Of a stretch of DNA of 64,000 nucleotides, positions 25,780-34,503 are shown one piece after another. The notes below the pieces were generated by a model. The model ran no database searches and was not told where the DNA came from. It saw only the letters and a list, made by a program, of their open reading frames with translations. Source of the stretch: Burkholderia seminalis DSM 23518 (GTDB taxonomy: Bacteria; Pseudomonadota; Gammaproteobacteria; Burkholderiales; Burkholderiaceae); assembly GCF_902832885.1 (NCBI RefSeq), contig NZ_CADFDK010000008.1, positions 227,338 through 291,337 of the forward strand, read 5' to 3'. Both the position numbers and the translations under genes were made by a program. Every line of letters begins with the position of its first letter. Positions within the stretch are counted from its first letter, which is position 1.

Positions 25780-27120
25780 TCATTGAAGCTCGACGCGGCG
25801 GATCTCGCCGACGACGAACAGGTAGCAGATCACGGCGACGAGCGCGTGCGCGACGACATAGACGAGCGCGCCGTTGAACGAGCCGCTGCGGTCGACGATG
25901 TAGCCGATCGCGATCGGCGTCGTGATGCTGGAGAGGTTGCCGCAGGTGTTGAGCAGCGCGCCGCTCAGCCCGGCGATCTGGCGCGGCGCGGTGTCTGCGT
26001 TGACCGCCCAGCCGAGCGCGCCGAGCCCCTTGCCGAAGAACGACAGCGCCATGAACAGCACGACGAGCACGTGCGAATCGGTGTAGTTGCAGACGATCAT
26101 CGACATCGACAGCAGCATGCCGGCCACGATCGGCACCTTGCGCGCGACCGACAGCGACCGGCCCTGCTTGAGCAGCGCGTCGGACACGACGCCGCCGAGA
26201 ATCCCGCCGAGGAACCCGCACACGGCCGGGATCGACGCGACGAGCCCCGCGTTGAGGATCGACATCCCGCGCGCCTGCACGAGATAGACGGGAAACCACG
26301 TGATGAAGAAATAGGTGAGCGCGTTGATGCAGTACTGCGCGACGTACACGCCGATCAGCATCCGGTTCTTCAGCAGCGCCTTCACGTGACGCATCGACGG
26401 GCCGCCGTCGCGTCCGCCCGTCGCCTGGTCGATGTTGACGAGCGCGCCGCCTTCGGCGAGGTAGTCGAGTTCCGCGCGGTTGACGTTCGGGTGGTCCTTC
26501 GGGTCGTACATCGTGCGGTTCCACACCATGACGAACGCGAAACCGAGCACGCCCATCACCGCGAACACCGACTGCCAGCCGAACGCGTGCACGAGCCAGC
26601 CCATCAGCGGCGCGAACACGACGGTCGCCGCGTACTGCGCGGCGTTGAAGATCGCGGACGCGGTGCCGCGCTCGGCAGCCGGGAACCACGCGGACACGAT
26701 TCGGCTGTTGGCCGGGAACGACGGCGCCTCGGCCGCGCCGACGAGGAAGCGCAGCCCGAACAGCAGCGCGAACGCGGCCGCGCCGCCGAAGAAACCGATC
26801 GCGCCCTGCAGCAGCGTGAACAGCGACCAGAAGAAGATGCTGAACGCGTAGACGATGCGCGACCCGTAGCGGTCGAGCAGCCAGCCGCCCGGCAGTTGCG
26901 CGACCACGTACGACCAGCCGAACGCGGAGAAGATGAAGCCGATCTGCACGTGGCTCAGGTGCAGCGCGCGGGCAAGGCTCGGGCCCGCGATCGCGATCGC
27001 CGCCCGGTCCGCGTAGTTGATTGTCGTGACCGCGAACAGGACGGCCAGCACGAGCCAGCGCACGCGCGTGCGCCGGACCGTTGCCGACGCGGACGCCGGC
27101 AGCGCGTGAAGCGGATTCAT
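25780..27120 (-). CDS. gudP: MFS transporter, glucarate/galactarate permease (GudP-like)
   Basis: Anion:cation symporter subfamily (ACS) major facilitator of 446 residues with twelve predicted helices. Typical ACS features: [19 protein letters not shown] after helix 1, [20 protein letters not shown] in helix 2 and loop 2-3, and the Asp-containing amphipathic signatures of hexuronate/glucarate carriers. The neighbour gudD makes D-glucarate the probable substrate. ATG 27120 is preceded by GGAGGAG. Its upstream region holds a 25-bp perfect inverted repeat that is a good operator candidate. Confidence 0.9.
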   Translation of the reverse strand: MNPLHALPASASATVRRTRVRWLVLAVLFAVTTINYADRAAIAIAGPSLARALHLSHVQIGFIFSAFGWSYVVAQLPGGWLLDRYGSRIVYAFSIFFWSLFTLLQGAIGFFGGAAAFALLFGLRFLVGAAEAPSFPANSRIVSAWFPAAERGTASAIFNAAQYAATVVFAPLMGWLVHAFGWQSVFAVMGVLGFAFVMVWNRTMYDPKDHPNVNRAELDYLAEGGALVNIDQATGGRDGGPSMRHVKALLKNRMLIGVYVAQYCINALTYFFITWFPVYLVQARGMSILNAGLVASIPAVCGFLGGILGGVVSDALLKQGRSLSVARKVPIVAGMLLSMSMIVCNYTDSHVLVVLFMALSFFGKGLGALGWAVNADTAPRQIAGLSGALLNTCGNLSSITTPIAIGYIVDRSGSFNGALVYVVAHALVAVICYLFVVGEIRRVELQ

Positions 27121-27297
27121 GACTTGTCTCCTCCGAAGGACGGAAGGTGCCGTCGTGCGGCGGGCGCGTCGGCGCGCGCGTGATGTTGTCGTATGGGTGC
27201 CGCCGGCCGGAGGCAGGGCACCGGGCGCCGAGTCGGGCAAGGCGTCCGGGCCATTCTGTCATGTCGAAAACTTCGCTTTCATGCCAATTGCTGACTT

Positions 27298-27322
27298 GAT
27301 CGATTCAGCATTTGAATCGATC
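27298..27322. promoter_or_regulatory. 25-bp inverted repeat upstream of gudP, candidate operator
   Basis: GATCGATTCA (27298-27307) and TGAATCGATC (27313-27322) are perfect reverse complements around GCATT. The site lies ~180 bases before the gudP start. Glucarate genes in other bacteria are often under GntR-family or LysR-type control. No regulator gene is adjacent, so the partner is unknown. The remainder of 27121-27480 shows nothing else I can support. Confidence 0.55.
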
Positions 27323-27498
27323 GGTCCGGCGCGCGCGTCGTCCGCGCCAGCCGGCAGGACGCGCGCGAGCGTGCCGGACGCCAGCGCGGAGCGCCGTCGG
27401 CGGTGTCGCCGTCGCGTTGCAGCCGCCCTGGTTGCCCGTCCGGGCGGCCTGACCGGCGCCGTGGTCGCCCGAGGGGGAGGCACTGCCGTCAAATTTTT

Positions 27499-27536
27499 AC
27501 CCGGATAATATTGACATCCAATTAATACCCGGATAA
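27499..27536. promoter_or_regulatory. Paired direct repeats flanking a -35-like box upstream of DUF2239 gene
   Basis: ACCCGGATAA occurs at 27499-27508 and again at 27527-27536 (28-base period), each copy with A/T-rich flanks. TTGACA lies between them at 27511-27516, and an A-rich TAAAAA follows 17 bases later, so the repeats would bracket the -35 and overlap the -10 of the DUF2239 promoter. The local region is far more A/T-rich than its surroundings. This looks like a repressor or activator binding pair. Confidence 0.55.
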
Positions 27537-27575
27537 AAATAGCGCCATTCTGATCCCGGCCTGCGGGCGACCACG

Positions 27576-28202
27576 ATGACAACCTCCACGCTTCTTCCTT
27601 CGTACACGGCCTTCGACGGCCACCGGCGGCTCGCGTCGGGGCCGCTCGCGACAGTTGCGCTCGCGGTCCGGCAGGCGGCCGGCGACGCGACGCACGGCAC
27701 GATCCTGATCTTCGACGACGCGACGGGCCGCTCGATCGACCTCGACCTGCGGGGCACGGACGACGACATCCGCGTGCGCTATGCGCCGCCGTCGGGCGAC
27801 GTGCCCGGCGCCGCCGGCGCGCCGGCAGGCGCGGGCGAGCAGCGCGGCCGCGGTCGGCCGAAGCTTGGCGTCGTATCGCGTGAGGTCACGCTGCTGCCGC
27901 GTCACTGGGAATGGCTTGGCGCGCAGCCGGGCGGCGCGTCGGTCGCGCTGCGCAAGCTGGTCGAGGACGCGCGGCGCACGCATGCGGCGGCCGACCGGCA
28001 CCGCGACGCGCAGGCGCGCGCCTATCACTTCATGTCGGCGATGGCGGGCGACCTGCCCGGTTTCGAGGAAGCCGCGCGGGCGCTGTACGCGAACGAGCCG
28101 GCGCGGCTGGCCGAACTGGTTGCCGGCTGGCCGGACGACGTGCGCGACCACGCGCTCGCGCTGGCGCGCGGCGACATGCCGCCGTCCGCCGAAGACTGCT
28201 GA
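27576..28202 (+). CDS. DUF2239 family protein
   Basis: Protein of 208 residues matching the DUF2239 family: N-terminal ATVALAVRQAAGDATHGTILIFDDATGRSIDLDLRG-type segment (residues ~25-60), a Gly/Arg hinge GRGRPKLGVVSREVTLLPRHW, and a helical C-terminus (VALRKLVEDARRTH, PGFEEAARALYANE). The GRGRPKLG patch resembles an AT-hook-like basic stretch, but DNA binding is only a guess. Function is unknown. It lies 15 bases upstream of a carotenoid-oxygenase gene and so is probably co-transcribed with it. Confidence 0.82.
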   Translation: MTTSTLLPSYTAFDGHRRLASGPLATVALAVRQAAGDATHGTILIFDDATGRSIDLDLRGTDDDIRVRYAPPSGDVPGAAGAPAGAGEQRGRGRPKLGVVSREVTLLPRHWEWLGAQPGGASVALRKLVEDARRTHAAADRHRDAQARAYHFMSAMAGDLPGFEEAARALYANEPARLAELVAGWPDDVRDHALALARGDMPPSAEDC

Positions 28203-28217
28203 CGGAGCGCCGACGCG

Positions 28218-29549
28218 ATGACCGCATTCGACCTGAACCACGGCGCGATCGCGCCGGTCGCCGACGAAGTCGATGTCGTCGACCTGCGCGTGACGGGCGC
28301 CATCCCGCGCGAACTCGACGGCACGTTGCTGCGCAACGGCCCGAATCCGCCGGGCGGCCGCTTCGAAGGCAACGACATGCTGTCGTGGTGGCCGGAAGCC
28401 GCGATGCTGCACGCGATCGCGTTCGACCGTGGCCGCGCGACCGGCTACCGGAACCGCTGGGCGCGCACGCAGCGCTGGGCCGCCGTGCATGCGCCGGGGC
28501 AGGTGCCGCATCTGCCCGACACCAATCCCAACGTGAACGTGCTGCAGCATGCGGGCGAATTGCTCGCGCTGGCCGAGGGCGGCGCGCCCCTCGCGATCAC
28601 GCCCGCGCTCGATTCGCTCGGCGCGGCGGCGCGGCACGCGGGCTTCGGCGGCGGAATGACCGCGCATCCGAAGGTCGATCCGGTGACCGGCGAACTGATC
28701 GCGTTCCGTGCGGACTGGCGCGCGCCGTGGCTGCGCTACGGCGTGATCGACGCGCACGGCGTGCAGCGCGTCGACGTCGAAATCGACCTGAATGCGCCGT
28801 CGATGATGCACGACCTCGCGATCACCGAAACCCGCAGCCTGCTGCTCGACCTGAACGTCGGCTACGACTTCTCGCTGCTGAAGCAGGGCCACCGGATGCC
28901 GCTGCGCTGGCACGACGACCGGCCCGCGCGCATCGGCGTGATGCCGCGGCACGGCGGCGCCGTGCGCTGGTTCGGTGTCGAGCCGTGCTTCATCCAGCAC
29001 GTCGTGAACGCATATGACTGCGACGCGTCGTGCATCGTGCTCGACGCGGTGCGCTATCCGTCGTTCCTGCGGTTCGATGCGCGCACGGGCCGCTTCGCCG
29101 ACAACCCGGTCGGCGAGCTGTGGCGCTACGTGATCGACACGGCGAACGGGCTGGTCGACGAAGGGCCGCTCGCCGACGGCGGCATCGAATTGCCGCGCAT
29201 CAACGACAGCCGGACGGGGCGCCGCTACTGCTACCTGTATGCGGTCGAGCAGCCGAACAACGCGGAAATGCGCGGCGTGATGCGCTTCGATCACGCGCGC
29301 GGCACGACGACGCATTACGCCGTGCCGCCCGGCGACCAGAACGGCGAGCCGGTGTTCGTGCCGCGCCCGGGCGGCACCGACGAGGACGACGGCTGGCTGC
29401 TGGTGATGGTCTACCGCGCGGCGACCGACGCGAGCGACGTGGTGATCCTCGATGCGCGCGCGATCGATGACGAACCAGTCGCGACCGTGCACCTGCCGCG
29501 CCGCGTGCCGGCCGGGTTCCACGGCGCATGGGTACCGCGCGAGCGTTGA
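28218..29549 (+). CDS. Carotenoid oxygenase family protein
   Basis: Non-heme iron dioxygenase of the RPE65/CCO family, 443 residues, a seven-bladed propeller. The four iron-binding histidines can be assigned: His150 (TAHPKVD), His198 (MMHDLAIT), His261 (FIQHVVNAYD) and His435 (GFHGAWV). The N-terminal signature GTLLRNGPNPPGG is also present. Relatives cleave carotenoids, apocarotenoids, or stilbenes such as lignostilbene. No carotenoid biosynthesis is nearby, so a plant-derived stilbene or phenylpropanoid substrate is as likely. CGGAG precedes the ATG. Convergent with the ABC exporter operon. Confidence 0.9.
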   Translation: MTAFDLNHGAIAPVADEVDVVDLRVTGAIPRELDGTLLRNGPNPPGGRFEGNDMLSWWPEAAMLHAIAFDRGRATGYRNRWARTQRWAAVHAPGQVPHLPDTNPNVNVLQHAGELLALAEGGAPLAITPALDSLGAAARHAGFGGGMTAHPKVDPVTGELIAFRADWRAPWLRYGVIDAHGVQRVDVEIDLNAPSMMHDLAITETRSLLLDLNVGYDFSLLKQGHRMPLRWHDDRPARIGVMPRHGGAVRWFGVEPCFIQHVVNAYDCDASCIVLDAVRYPSFLRFDARTGRFADNPVGELWRYVIDTANGLVDEGPLADGGIELPRINDSRTGRRYCYLYAVEQPNNAEMRGVMRFDHARGTTTHYAVPPGDQNGEPVFVPRPGGTDEDDGWLLVMVYRAATDASDVVILDARAIDDEPVATVHLPRRVPAGFHGAWVPRER

Positions 29550-29568
29550 ACGTGAGCGGCGGCGCGCG

Positions 29569-30735
29569 TCACTGCGCGCGCAGCGCGTCGACGATCTTCA
29601 GCCGCGCGGCGCGCATCGCCGGCAGGAACCCGCCGACGAGCCCCATCACGAGCGAGAACAGCAGCGTCTTCACGACGATCGCGGGCGTCAGCACGAAGCG
29701 GAACGACAGGTCCGAGAAGGTCTGGAAGTTGGTGGTCGAGAACGACGCGAACTGCATCAGCGACGCGCACGCGAGCCCCGCGACGCCGCCGACGAAGCCG
29801 AGCAGCAGCGCTTCGAGCAGGAACGCGGCGAGCACGTTCCTGCGCTTGAAGCCGAGCGCGCGCAGCGTGCCGATCTCGGCCACGCGGTTCGCGACCGACG
29901 CATACATCGTGATCATCGCGCCGATCATCGCGGCGATCGAGAAGATCGTCGACAGCGTGATGCCGAGGATGTTGATGAACGTCGACAGCGACTTCGACTG
30001 GTCGCCGTAGAACGTCTGCTCGCGTTTCGCCTCGTCGGTCAGCCGCGGGTCGACGTCGATGTCGGCCTTGAAGCGCGCGAAGCCGTCGGCGCCCGGGATG
30101 CGCAGCACCATCGACGAATAGCTGGTGCGCCGGAACGACTGCATCAGCTGGTCGACGTCGCCCCAGATTTCCGAATCGAAACCGCTGCCGCCCGCGTCGA
30201 AGATGCCGACGATGGTCCAGTCGCGCTGCGCGAAATGCAGGCTGTCGCCGAGCTGCGTGCCGCTGAAGCCTTTCGCGATCGCGCTGCCGACGACGATCTC
30301 CGACGAGCCCGGCGCGAACATCCGGCCGGCCACGCGCTTCACGTGCGGGCGCAGCGCGAGCCCGGCCGGCGACACGCCGCGGATCACGACGTTCGACGGT
30401 TTGCCGCTCGACGTCTTCACGAGCGAGATCAGCACGACCGCTTCCCTCGACACGAGCGGCCGGCCGTCGGGGCCGAGCGCGACGGCCGGGTGCATCTCGA
30501 GCGCGTTGGCCTGCTGGTGGTCGATCGAACTCTGGATCTCGGTCTCGGCGCCCTTGCGGATCACCACCGCGTTGTCGGCTTCGCCGGTCGACACGAGCGT
30601 CTGCGTGAGCCCCGCGTCGAGCATCTGCACGGTCGCGAACACGAAGATCACGAGCGCCATCCCGCCGGCGGTGAGCGCGGTGGTGAGGCGCCGGGTCCAC
30701 AGGTTGCGCGCGATGTAGGTGAGCGGGATCGCCAT
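29569..30735 (-). CDS. ABC exporter permease, FtsX/MacB-like (second permease)
   Basis: Permease of 388 residues. It has one N-terminal helix (LTTALTAGGMALVIFVFATV), a ~220-residue periplasmic domain, and three C-terminal helices that make up the FtsX domain (NILGITLSTIFSIAAMIGAM, FLLEALLLGFVGGVAGLACA, FSLVMGLVGGFLPAMRAARL), ending in the typical AARLKIVDALRAQ. The EIGTLRALGFKRRNVL segment is the coupling-helix loop found in MacB, LolC/E and DevC. Last gene of a four-gene unit (adaptor, ATPase, permease, permease), 8 bases after its partner. Substrate is unknown. Confidence 0.88.
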   Translation of the reverse strand: MAIPLTYIARNLWTRRLTTALTAGGMALVIFVFATVQMLDAGLTQTLVSTGEADNAVVIRKGAETEIQSSIDHQQANALEMHPAVALGPDGRPLVSREAVVLISLVKTSSGKPSNVVIRGVSPAGLALRPHVKRVAGRMFAPGSSEIVVGSAIAKGFSGTQLGDSLHFAQRDWTIVGIFDAGGSGFDSEIWGDVDQLMQSFRRTSYSSMVLRIPGADGFARFKADIDVDPRLTDEAKREQTFYGDQSKSLSTFINILGITLSTIFSIAAMIGAMITMYASVANRVAEIGTLRALGFKRRNVLAAFLLEALLLGFVGGVAGLACASLMQFASFSTTNFQTFSDLSFRFVLTPAIVVKTLLFSLVMGLVGGFLPAMRAARLKIVDALRAQ

Positions 30736-30743
30736 GCGCGTCG

Positions 30744-31898
30744 TTACCCGATCGCCCGCAGGCCTTCGACGACGCGCACGCGTGCGGCCTGCCACGCCGG
30801 CACGAGCGCGGCCGCGAGGCCGACCGCGACCGAGCATGCGGCCTGCAGCGCGACCGTCCCGGCCGACACCCTGAACACCGGGAAGATGCCGCCGGCCGCC
30901 TGCTTGAACAGGCTCGCGGCGGGCGGTGTCGCGAGGATCCCGAGGCCGCCGCCGGCCAGCGCGATCACGACCGATTCGCCGAACACGATCAGCGCGAGAA
31001 AGCCGGGGCCGAAGCCGAGCGCCTTCAGCGTCGCGTACTCGGCCGTGCGTTCGCGCGCGCTCATCGCCATCGCGTTGGCCATCACGGCCATGATGATCAG
31101 GATCACCACGTAGGACACGAGGCGAATCGCCGCGATGATCTGGTTCGACATCGCGACGAAGCCGAGCTGGAACGCCTGCTCGGTCTCGGTCAGCGTCTCG
31201 GCGAGCGAGTTCTTGAACACCGCGTCGACGTTGCGTGCGATCGACGCGCCGTCGTCGGGGTTCGCTACGCCGAGCACGAACACGCCGACCTGGTCGGCCT
31301 GCTTCGGCGTGCGCTGGCGCACCGTCTCGTTCAGGTAATCCCAGTGGAACACCAGTTGGCGCGTGATCGTCGAGTCGTCGCGGCCGTCGAGGATCCCGCG
31401 CACGACGAAATCCCACGTGCCGGGATAGATCGTGCCCTTCAACGGGATCACGTCGCCGATCTTGAAGCCGAACTGCGTGGCGAGCTGGCGGCCGACCAGG
31501 CAGCCGCGGCGGTCGCGGTCGTAGTCGGCGCGCTGCTGCGCCGGGATGATGAATTCCGGATACAGGTCGAGATAGTTGTCCGACACCGCGAAGCTCGCGA
31601 AGAAGTTCTTCGGGTCGCGGTAGATGCCGCCGAACCAGTTCGAGCGGACCACGGCCGTCACGCCGTCGACGCCGCGGATCCGGTTCTCGTAGCTGACGGG
31701 CAGCGGAAACACCAGCGAGATCGCGTTGCGCGTGACGAGCCGCCCGCTGGACGCGGCGGCCGCGCCCGCGTACCACGCGTCGACCACCGTATGCAGCAGC
31801 CCGAACGCCAGTACGGCGATGGTCAGCCCGAGCACGGTCAGCAGCGTGCGCAGCCGGTGGCGCAGCGCGTTGCGTGCGATCAGCTTTAGCACGTACAT
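30744..31898 (-). CDS. ABC exporter permease, FtsX/MacB-like (first permease)
   Basis: Permease of 384 residues with the same layout as its neighbour: N-terminal helix ([21 protein letters not shown]), large periplasmic domain (residues ~45-260), three C-terminal helices with the [20 protein letters not shown] coupling loop, and the final [13 protein letters not shown]. The two permeases are only distantly alike in sequence, so the transporter is probably a heterodimer. It lies 21 bases after the ATPase gene. This heterodimer-plus-adaptor design resembles DevBCA-type exporters, but the substrate cannot be inferred. Confidence 0.88.
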   Translation of the reverse strand: MYVLKLIARNALRHRLRTLLTVLGLTIAVLAFGLLHTVVDAWYAGAAAASSGRLVTRNAISLVFPLPVSYENRIRGVDGVTAVVRSNWFGGIYRDPKNFFASFAVSDNYLDLYPEFIIPAQQRADYDRDRRGCLVGRQLATQFGFKIGDVIPLKGTIYPGTWDFVVRGILDGRDDSTITRQLVFHWDYLNETVRQRTPKQADQVGVFVLGVANPDDGASIARNVDAVFKNSLAETLTETEQAFQLGFVAMSNQIIAAIRLVSYVVILIIMAVMANAMAMSARERTAEYATLKALGFGPGFLALIVFGESVVIALAGGGLGILATPPAASLFKQAAGGIFPVFRVSAGTVALQAACSVAVGLAAALVPAWQAARVRVVEGLRAIG

Positions 31899-31919
31899 CG
31901 CGCGCGCTCCCGCCGCCGC

Positions 31920-32618
31920 TCAGCCGGCGTGCCCATCGATCAGCTCCCCTTTTTCCAGATGCACGAGCGACTGGGCGGCGCTGGCCGCATGCGCGTCGTG
32001 CGTCACCATGATGATCGTCTTGCCGAGCTCGGCGTTCATCCGCTGCAGCATCGCGAGCACGTCGGTGGCCGACGCGCGGTCGAGGTCGCCGGTCGGCTCG
32101 TCGGCGACGATCAGCACGGGATCGGTGATCAGCGCGCGGGCGATCGCGACGCGCTGCTGCTGGCCGCCCGACAGCTCGGACGGATAGTGGCTGGTCCGGT
32201 CGCCGAGGTTCACCATGTCGAGCACGAGCTCGACGCGCTCGCGCCGCTCGCGGCGCGACAGGTGCGTGAGCATCAGCGGCAGCTCGACGTTCTCGAACGC
32301 GGTGAGCACCGGCATCAGGTTGTAGAACTGGAAGATGAAGCCGACGTTCGCCGCGCGCCATTCGGCGAGCTGCGCCTCCGCGAGCTGCGAGATGTCGAGG
32401 CCGCCGACGCGCAGCTCGCCGCTGTCGGGCCGGTCGATGCCGGCCACCAGGTTCAGCAGCGTGCTCTTGCCGGAGCCCGACGGCCCCATCAGCGCGACGA
32501 AGTCGCCTGCGCCGATGTCGAGCGTGATGTCGGTCAGCACGGGCACGATCTGGTTGCCGCGCCGGTACGACTTCGCGACGTGGCTGATCTCGACGAGGGG
32601 CGGCGGTGCGTCGTTCAC
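31920..32618 (-). CDS. ABC exporter ATP-binding protein (MacB/LolD type)
   Basis: Nucleotide-binding subunit of 232 residues. All motifs are intact: Walker [12 protein letters not shown]-loop [11 protein letters not shown], signature [15 protein letters not shown], Walker [13 protein letters not shown] and switch His in IIMVTHD. The length and the [17 protein letters not shown] stretch are typical of LolD/MacB-type ATPases. The start is GTG 32618, giving [11 protein letters not shown]; six bases separate it from the stop of the adaptor gene. Part of the exporter operon. Confidence 0.94.
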   Translation of the reverse strand: MNDAPPPLVEISHVAKSYRRGNQIVPVLTDITLDIGAGDFVALMGPSGSGKSTLLNLVAGIDRPDSGELRVGGLDISQLAEAQLAEWRAANVGFIFQFYNLMPVLTAFENVELPLMLTHLSRRERRERVELVLDMVNLGDRTSHYPSELSGGQQQRVAIARALITDPVLIVADEPTGDLDRASATDVLAMLQRMNAELGKTIIMVTHDAHAASAAQSLVHLEKGELIDGHAG

Positions 32619-32623
32619 GCGCG

Positions 32624-33829
32624 CTACTTTTTCGCGACGGTCACTTTCGCGCCGTCCTTCAGCTTCGCGCCCGGTGCGAGCACGACCGTGTCGCCGGGTT
32701 TCACGCCGCGGATCGCCACCAGTTCGCCGATCCGCAGGCCGCGCGTCACGGCCGCCGCGTGCACGGTGTCGTCCTTCACGACGAACACGACCGGCCGGCC
32801 GTCGCGCTCGACCACCGCGCTCGCCTGCACGGCCGTGACGGGCTGCCGGTCCTGCGCCGACACGGGTTTCGACAGGAATGCGATCTTCGCGCTCATGTCG
32901 GGCAGCACGCGCTCGTCGCGGTCGACGAAACGCACCTTCACGAGCACGGTGGCCTTCGAGCGGTCGACGGTCGGCACGATGCGCGACACGCGGCCCGCGA
33001 AGCGCATGTCGGGCAGCGCGTCGAGCTGGATCTCGCACGGCTGCTCGGCGCGGATCTTCGCGATGTTCGATTCGGCGACGTCGGCCTCGACCTCGAGCGT
33101 GTCCATGTCGGCGATCGTCACGACCGCGCCCTTGCTGTCCGACGCGGACGAGAACGGCGTGATGTTGTCGCCGACGTTCGCGTGTTTCGCCAGCACGATG
33201 CCGTCGAACGGCGCGCGGATCACCGTCTGGTCGACCGCGACCTGCGCGGCCTGCGCATTCGCTTCGGCCGACGCGATCGCCGCCTGGTCGCTGCCGACCG
33301 ACGCGCGCGCCTTGTTCACGCGGGCCGTGTCGATGTCGAGCTGCGCGGCCGGCACGGCGCCCTTCGGCGCGAGCGCGGCGGTGCGGCGCAGCGCGATTTC
33401 GGCGTCCTTCTGCTCGGCCAGCGCCACGCCGAGGTTGGCGCGGGAGACCTGCACCTGCGCGCGCGCCTGCGCGAGCGACGCTTCCACGTCGCGGCTTTCG
33501 AGGCGCGCGATGATGTCGTCCTTCTTCACGCGCGTGCCTTCGAGCACGCCGAGCCATTCGACGCGCCCCTGGCCCTTCGACGCGACCGCGGCCTTGCGCT
33601 GCGGCACGACGTAGCCGGTCGCATTGAGCTGCGTGTCGTTCTGGTACGGGTAGGCGGACGTGACGGACGTGGTTTCGACCGTCGGCCGGCCGCTGAGCGC
33701 GATGCCGGCGGCGATCGCGACGACGACGGCCGCGGCGGCGGCGGCCACGCGGGCCCACCGGCGCCGACGGGGCGCCGGTGCGATCGGACGCCGGTCGATT
33801 TTCAGTTTGTCCAGATTGTGATCGGGCAA
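32624..33829 (-). CDS. HlyD/MacA-type periplasmic adaptor (membrane fusion protein)
   Basis: Adaptor of 401 residues: a basic cytoplasmic start, one membrane anchor (residues ~26-46), a lipoyl half-motif, a coiled-coil hairpin (ASLAQARAQVQVSRANLG to VDQTVIRAPFDG), then beta-barrel and membrane-proximal domains. The RAPFDGIVL motif is a family hallmark. The start is TTG 33829; a weak GAGG lies upstream. It is the first gene of the exporter operon. MacA-type adaptors usually dock on an outer-membrane TolC-like channel, which is absent here and would have to be supplied from elsewhere. Confidence 0.9.
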   Translation of the reverse strand: MPDHNLDKLKIDRRPIAPAPRRRRWARVAAAAAAVVVAIAAGIALSGRPTVETTSVTSAYPYQNDTQLNATGYVVPQRKAAVASKGQGRVEWLGVLEGTRVKKDDIIARLESRDVEASLAQARAQVQVSRANLGVALAEQKDAEIALRRTAALAPKGAVPAAQLDIDTARVNKARASVGSDQAAIASAEANAQAAQVAVDQTVIRAPFDGIVLAKHANVGDNITPFSSASDSKGAVVTIADMDTLEVEADVAESNIAKIRAEQPCEIQLDALPDMRFAGRVSRIVPTVDRSKATVLVKVRFVDRDERVLPDMSAKIAFLSKPVSAQDRQPVTAVQASAVVERDGRPVVFVVKDDTVHAAAVTRGLRIGELVAIRGVKPGDTVVLAPGAKLKDGAKVTVAKK

Positions 33830-34188
33830 TTTGAGCGCCTCGAGACGGCGGCGGTCTGGCGACCGGCCGCGATCCGGTTTCCGGGGAAAGGGACGGATGG
33901 ACGCCAGTATAAGCGCCGCCCCGACGGTGCGCGAGCCGGTTTGCGGCGCGACGCGGCGGCAGCCGGAGCGGCTCGCCGGCGCGGGACGACGAGCCGGCCC
34001 CCGGGGAAACCCGAAGGTGCAAGCAACGTGTCAACTTGCCGCGAACACGGTGCGTTATGGAACCAGTGCGTCAGGTTTTGTCGCGGCGGACCGGCGAAAG
34101 CCGGCCTCGCGGCCTGGGGCTCCGATGCGAATGCCTCGCATCTTTACTTACCGGTACGTTTGATTTTTTCTCCGCTAAAGGAAGAACA
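33830..34188 (+). promoter_or_regulatory. Divergent intergenic region between exporter operon and small secreted protein gene
   Basis: About 359 bases without a gene. It contains two clear hairpins on the side of the small protein: CCGGC-GAAA-GCCGG (34091-34104, a GNRA-capped stem) and GATGCGA-ATGCC-TCGCATC (34124-34142) followed by TTTACTT. The second hairpin could act as an attenuator. AAAGGAAG at the end is the ribosome-binding site. No promoter is confidently placed. Confidence 0.4.
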
Positions 34189-34422
34189 ATGAAGAAGACG
34201 CTCGCTTCGATCATCGCCGCGGCATTCGCGCTCGCATCGGTTTCGGCATTCGCACAGGCGTCCGCGCCGGCAGCCGACACGTCGGCAGCCGCTCCGGCAC
34301 CGGCCAAGAAGGATCACAGCAAGCCGAAGCACCAGCTGAAGCACCACGGTTCGAAGAAGGGCCAGGCGAAGGCTGCAGCCGCATCGGCCGCCGGCACGAA
34401 CGACGCAGGCACGCAGAACTAA
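34189..34422 (+). CDS. Small secreted Ala/Lys/His-rich protein
   Basis: Short gene of 77 residues. A standard signal peptide (MKKTLASIIAAAFALASVSAFA, cleavage before QASAP) precedes a mature part of ~55 residues that is low-complexity: Ala/Pro-rich, then a Lys/His patch (KKDHSKPKHQLKHHGSKKG), then Ala-rich again. Such small basic periplasmic proteins are common in Burkholderia and have no known function; the His/Lys patch could bind metal or polyanions, but this is a guess. It has a good ribosome-binding site and a strong terminator, which supports it as a real gene. Confidence 0.8.
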   Translation: MKKTLASIIAAAFALASVSAFAQASAPAADTSAAAPAPAKKDHSKPKHQLKHHGSKKGQAKAAAASAAGTNDAGTQN

Positions 34423-34467
34423 GCACGCTGCCTGGCGACGGCAGGCGTAGCCGGCCGTCCGTCGAAC

Positions 34468-34503
34468 AACCCCGCATGCTCCGGCATGCGGGGTTTTGTT
34501 TTT
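34468..34503 (+). terminator. Terminator after the small secreted protein gene
   Basis: AACCCCGCATGC and GCATGCGGGGTT form a 12-bp stem with TCCG loop, followed by TTGTTTTTTC. Confidence 0.9.

Noticed and set aside
25718-27262. Apparent fusion of the gudP region into one long frame with gudD
   Set aside because: The frame ahead of the gudD ATG is only an out-of-frame read through gudP; gudP has its own start, ribosome-binding site and domain structure in another frame.
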